22,830 nucleotides of DNA from an uncultured Oribacterium sp. Its GTDB lineage: Bacteria > Bacillota > Clostridia > Lachnospirales > Lachnospiraceae. How positions within the stretch are numbered: position 1 is the first letter of the stretch; every line of letters begins with the position of its first letter. Below, piece after piece: positions 22,081 to 22,830 of this stretch. The stretch is from the NCBI GenBank assembly GCA_900772695.1, contig CAAGRO010000016.1, positions 1 through 22,830 of the forward strand, given 5' to 3'. The translations under genes and the position numbers were made by a program. The notes beneath the pieces are model-generated. The model did not search any database. It saw only the letters and a program-made list of their open reading frames with translations, and had not been told where the DNA came from.

Positions 22081-22662
22081 TCAGTCATCACCGAAGAGTG
22101 TATGGTACGCGGTCTGCTCCGCATTCGGGTCATCCGGCATCACCGGCATATCCCAGGAACCCGTCATCCGGATCCCGCCCTGCTCCGACGCCTCCACGAC
22201 ATCCGGGTTCAATGTCTCCGCCGCGGACGTCATCACCTCTTCCGAAGTCGCCCGGCGCACCTCCGCATGCCCCTCCGGATTATTCGCACCCGGCTCCGCC
22301 TGCATGTCCGCCTCCGTCAGCTCCGCCGCAGACTTCCCTCTCCCATGCAGTGTCGCCAGTGCCTGGTAATAGGTCTCCAGCTTCGTAAACAGCGCCTCAT
22401 AGCGCGTCGCCAGCTCATCGATCTTCTGCTGCGCCTTCGCATCATCGAAGCGAAGATCATCCTCCTCGTGCATCGACTTCAGCACCAGCTTCTGATCCGC
22501 ATTAAACGACATCAGGAAAACCCCGCCGATCTCCTCGACATAATCCACCGCGATCAGCTTCAGCTCCTTCTGCACATCCTCCGGCAGATTCCCATACTCC
22601 GGATTCAGATAATACTTCTGATGATACGCATTCGCCGCACACAGCACCACATCTTCTCTCAT
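22081..22662 (-). CDS. DUF6145-like protein, unknown function
   Basis: A small cytoplasmic protein of 193 residues with no signal peptide or membrane segment. The N-terminal part (MREDVVLCAANAYHQKYYLN, then LPEDVQKELKLIAVDYVEEIGGVFLMSF) matches what I remember of a conserved Lachnospiraceae family placed before dusB. The family name is from memory and unchecked. The C-terminal 70 residues are acidic and low in complexity, and so probably disordered. The frame opens to 22713, but ATG at 22662 has a GAGGTG ribosome site and begins at the conserved MREDVVLC, so I chose it. It has its own promoter at 22693-22721 and leads a likely transcript into dusB. Confidence 0.8.
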   Translation of the reverse strand: MREDVVLCAANAYHQKYYLNPEYGNLPEDVQKELKLIAVDYVEEIGGVFLMSFNADQKLVLKSMHEEDDLRFDDAKAQQKIDELATRYEALFTKLETYYQALATLHGRGKSAAELTEADMQAEPGANNPEGHAEVRRATSEEVMTSAAETLNPDVVEASEQGGIRMTGSWDMPVMPDDPNAEQTAYHTLFGDD

Positions 22663-22692
22663 GACAGCACCTCTATCTTCTAAAATATCCGC

Positions 22693-22721
22693 ATTATACC
22701 ATCCCATCGCCATTCTGCAAA
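22693..22721 (-). promoter_or_regulatory. Promoter of the DUF6145-dusB unit
   Basis: On the minus strand TTTGCA (22721-22716) and a perfect TATAAT (22698-22693) are 17 bases apart. The start would be near 22686, about 24 bases before the ATG at 22662. Confidence 0.55.
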
Positions 22722-22722
22722 G

Positions 22723-22753
22723 TCAAAAGCCAGCCGCTTAGGGTCCCTGGCTT
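22723..22753 (-). terminator. Weak terminator after the gene at the right edge
   Basis: On the minus strand AAGCCAG and CTGGCTT form a 7-bp stem with a 13-base loop, followed by TTGACTTTG. It overlaps the stop codon of the partial frame at 22752-22829. The T-tract is interrupted, so strength is doubtful. Confidence 0.4.
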
Positions 22754-22829
22754 AGATTGAACCGGTCTCGTAGTACTGTGCTGCTGTTGCCGGCCCTCCG
22801 GCGCCCCTGCACGCACTGTTACATTGAAA
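22752..22829 (-). CDS. C-terminus of an unidentified protein (partial)
   Basis: A frame enters from the right edge and runs 25 codons to a TAA (complement of 22752-22754); its last residues are GGPATAAQYYETGSI. The stop falls inside a terminator-like hairpin, as expected for a gene end. One other minus-strand frame is also open here, so this is a tentative choice. I do not recognise the protein. Confidence 0.35.
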   Translation of the reverse strand, partial: FQCNSACRGAGGPATAAQYYETGSI

Positions 22830-22830
22830 A

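Noticed and set aside
20705..22369. Long plus-strand open frame (554 codons)
   Set aside because: Antisense to dusB and flanks; Arg/His/Pro-rich translation, typical of a shadow frame.

Overview
The window looks like a chromosomal segment of an anaerobic Firmicute of class Clostridia, most likely Lachnospiraceae. I infer this from protein similarity remembered for DusB, GreA, LysS and the DUF6145-like protein, from the DUF6145-dusB-greA-lysS gene order, and from the moderate-GC, AGGAG-type ribosome sites. I could not run a search, so genus and species are open. Every gene is on the minus strand except the LacI-family regulator at 7400-8425. There are no rRNA or tRNA genes, no CRISPR array, and no intact transposase.

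Region 1 (1-450) holds the start of ptsI and all of ptsH, the general PTS phosphocarriers. The leader has a good promoter, a CcpA-type cre-like site and a small terminator-like hairpin. HPr keeps His15 but has Lys where the regulatory Ser46 would be.

Region 2 (785-8425) is a sucrose/fructo-oligosaccharide locus. Transcription runs from 7190 down to about 785: two ABC permeases, a lipoprotein binding protein, an intracellular GH32 beta-fructosidase and a fructokinase, ending in a strong terminator. No ATPase is encoded, so the transporter presumably borrows a shared MsmX/MsmK-like ATPase. A divergent LacI-family regulator faces the operon, and four AACCGGTT-type boxes in two pairs flank the operon promoter.

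Region 3 (8466-9999) is a MATE-family efflux protein with its own terminator.

Region 4 (10026-17774) is the most unusual part: an apparent six-gene operon. In transcription order it holds an ACMSD-type amidohydrolase/decarboxylase, an AspT/YidE-type (AAE family) transporter without the usual regulatory TrkA-C insert, an AraC-type regulator, a short Old-Yellow-Enzyme-type Fe-S flavoprotein, a short-chain dehydrogenase, and a fumarate-reductase-like FAD protein. The promoter has a perfect TATAAT, no recognisable -35, and four copies of a GCACAATG box, as expected for an activator-dependent AraC promoter. The set suggests import, decarboxylation and reduction of an unknown unsaturated or cyclic carboxylic acid. 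I know no described pathway with exactly this composition.

Region 5 (18027-22829) is housekeeping: a DUF6145-like protein, dusB, greA, and lysS with an extra C-terminal Trbp111-type tRNA-binding domain. The C-terminus of an unidentified gene is cut by the right edge.

A dispersed palindromic repeat (core GGGGTCWGACCCC) occurs at 691-781, 8433-8462 and 17867-17954, always downstream of a minus-strand terminator. It is the clearest trace of mobile or REP-like DNA in the window.
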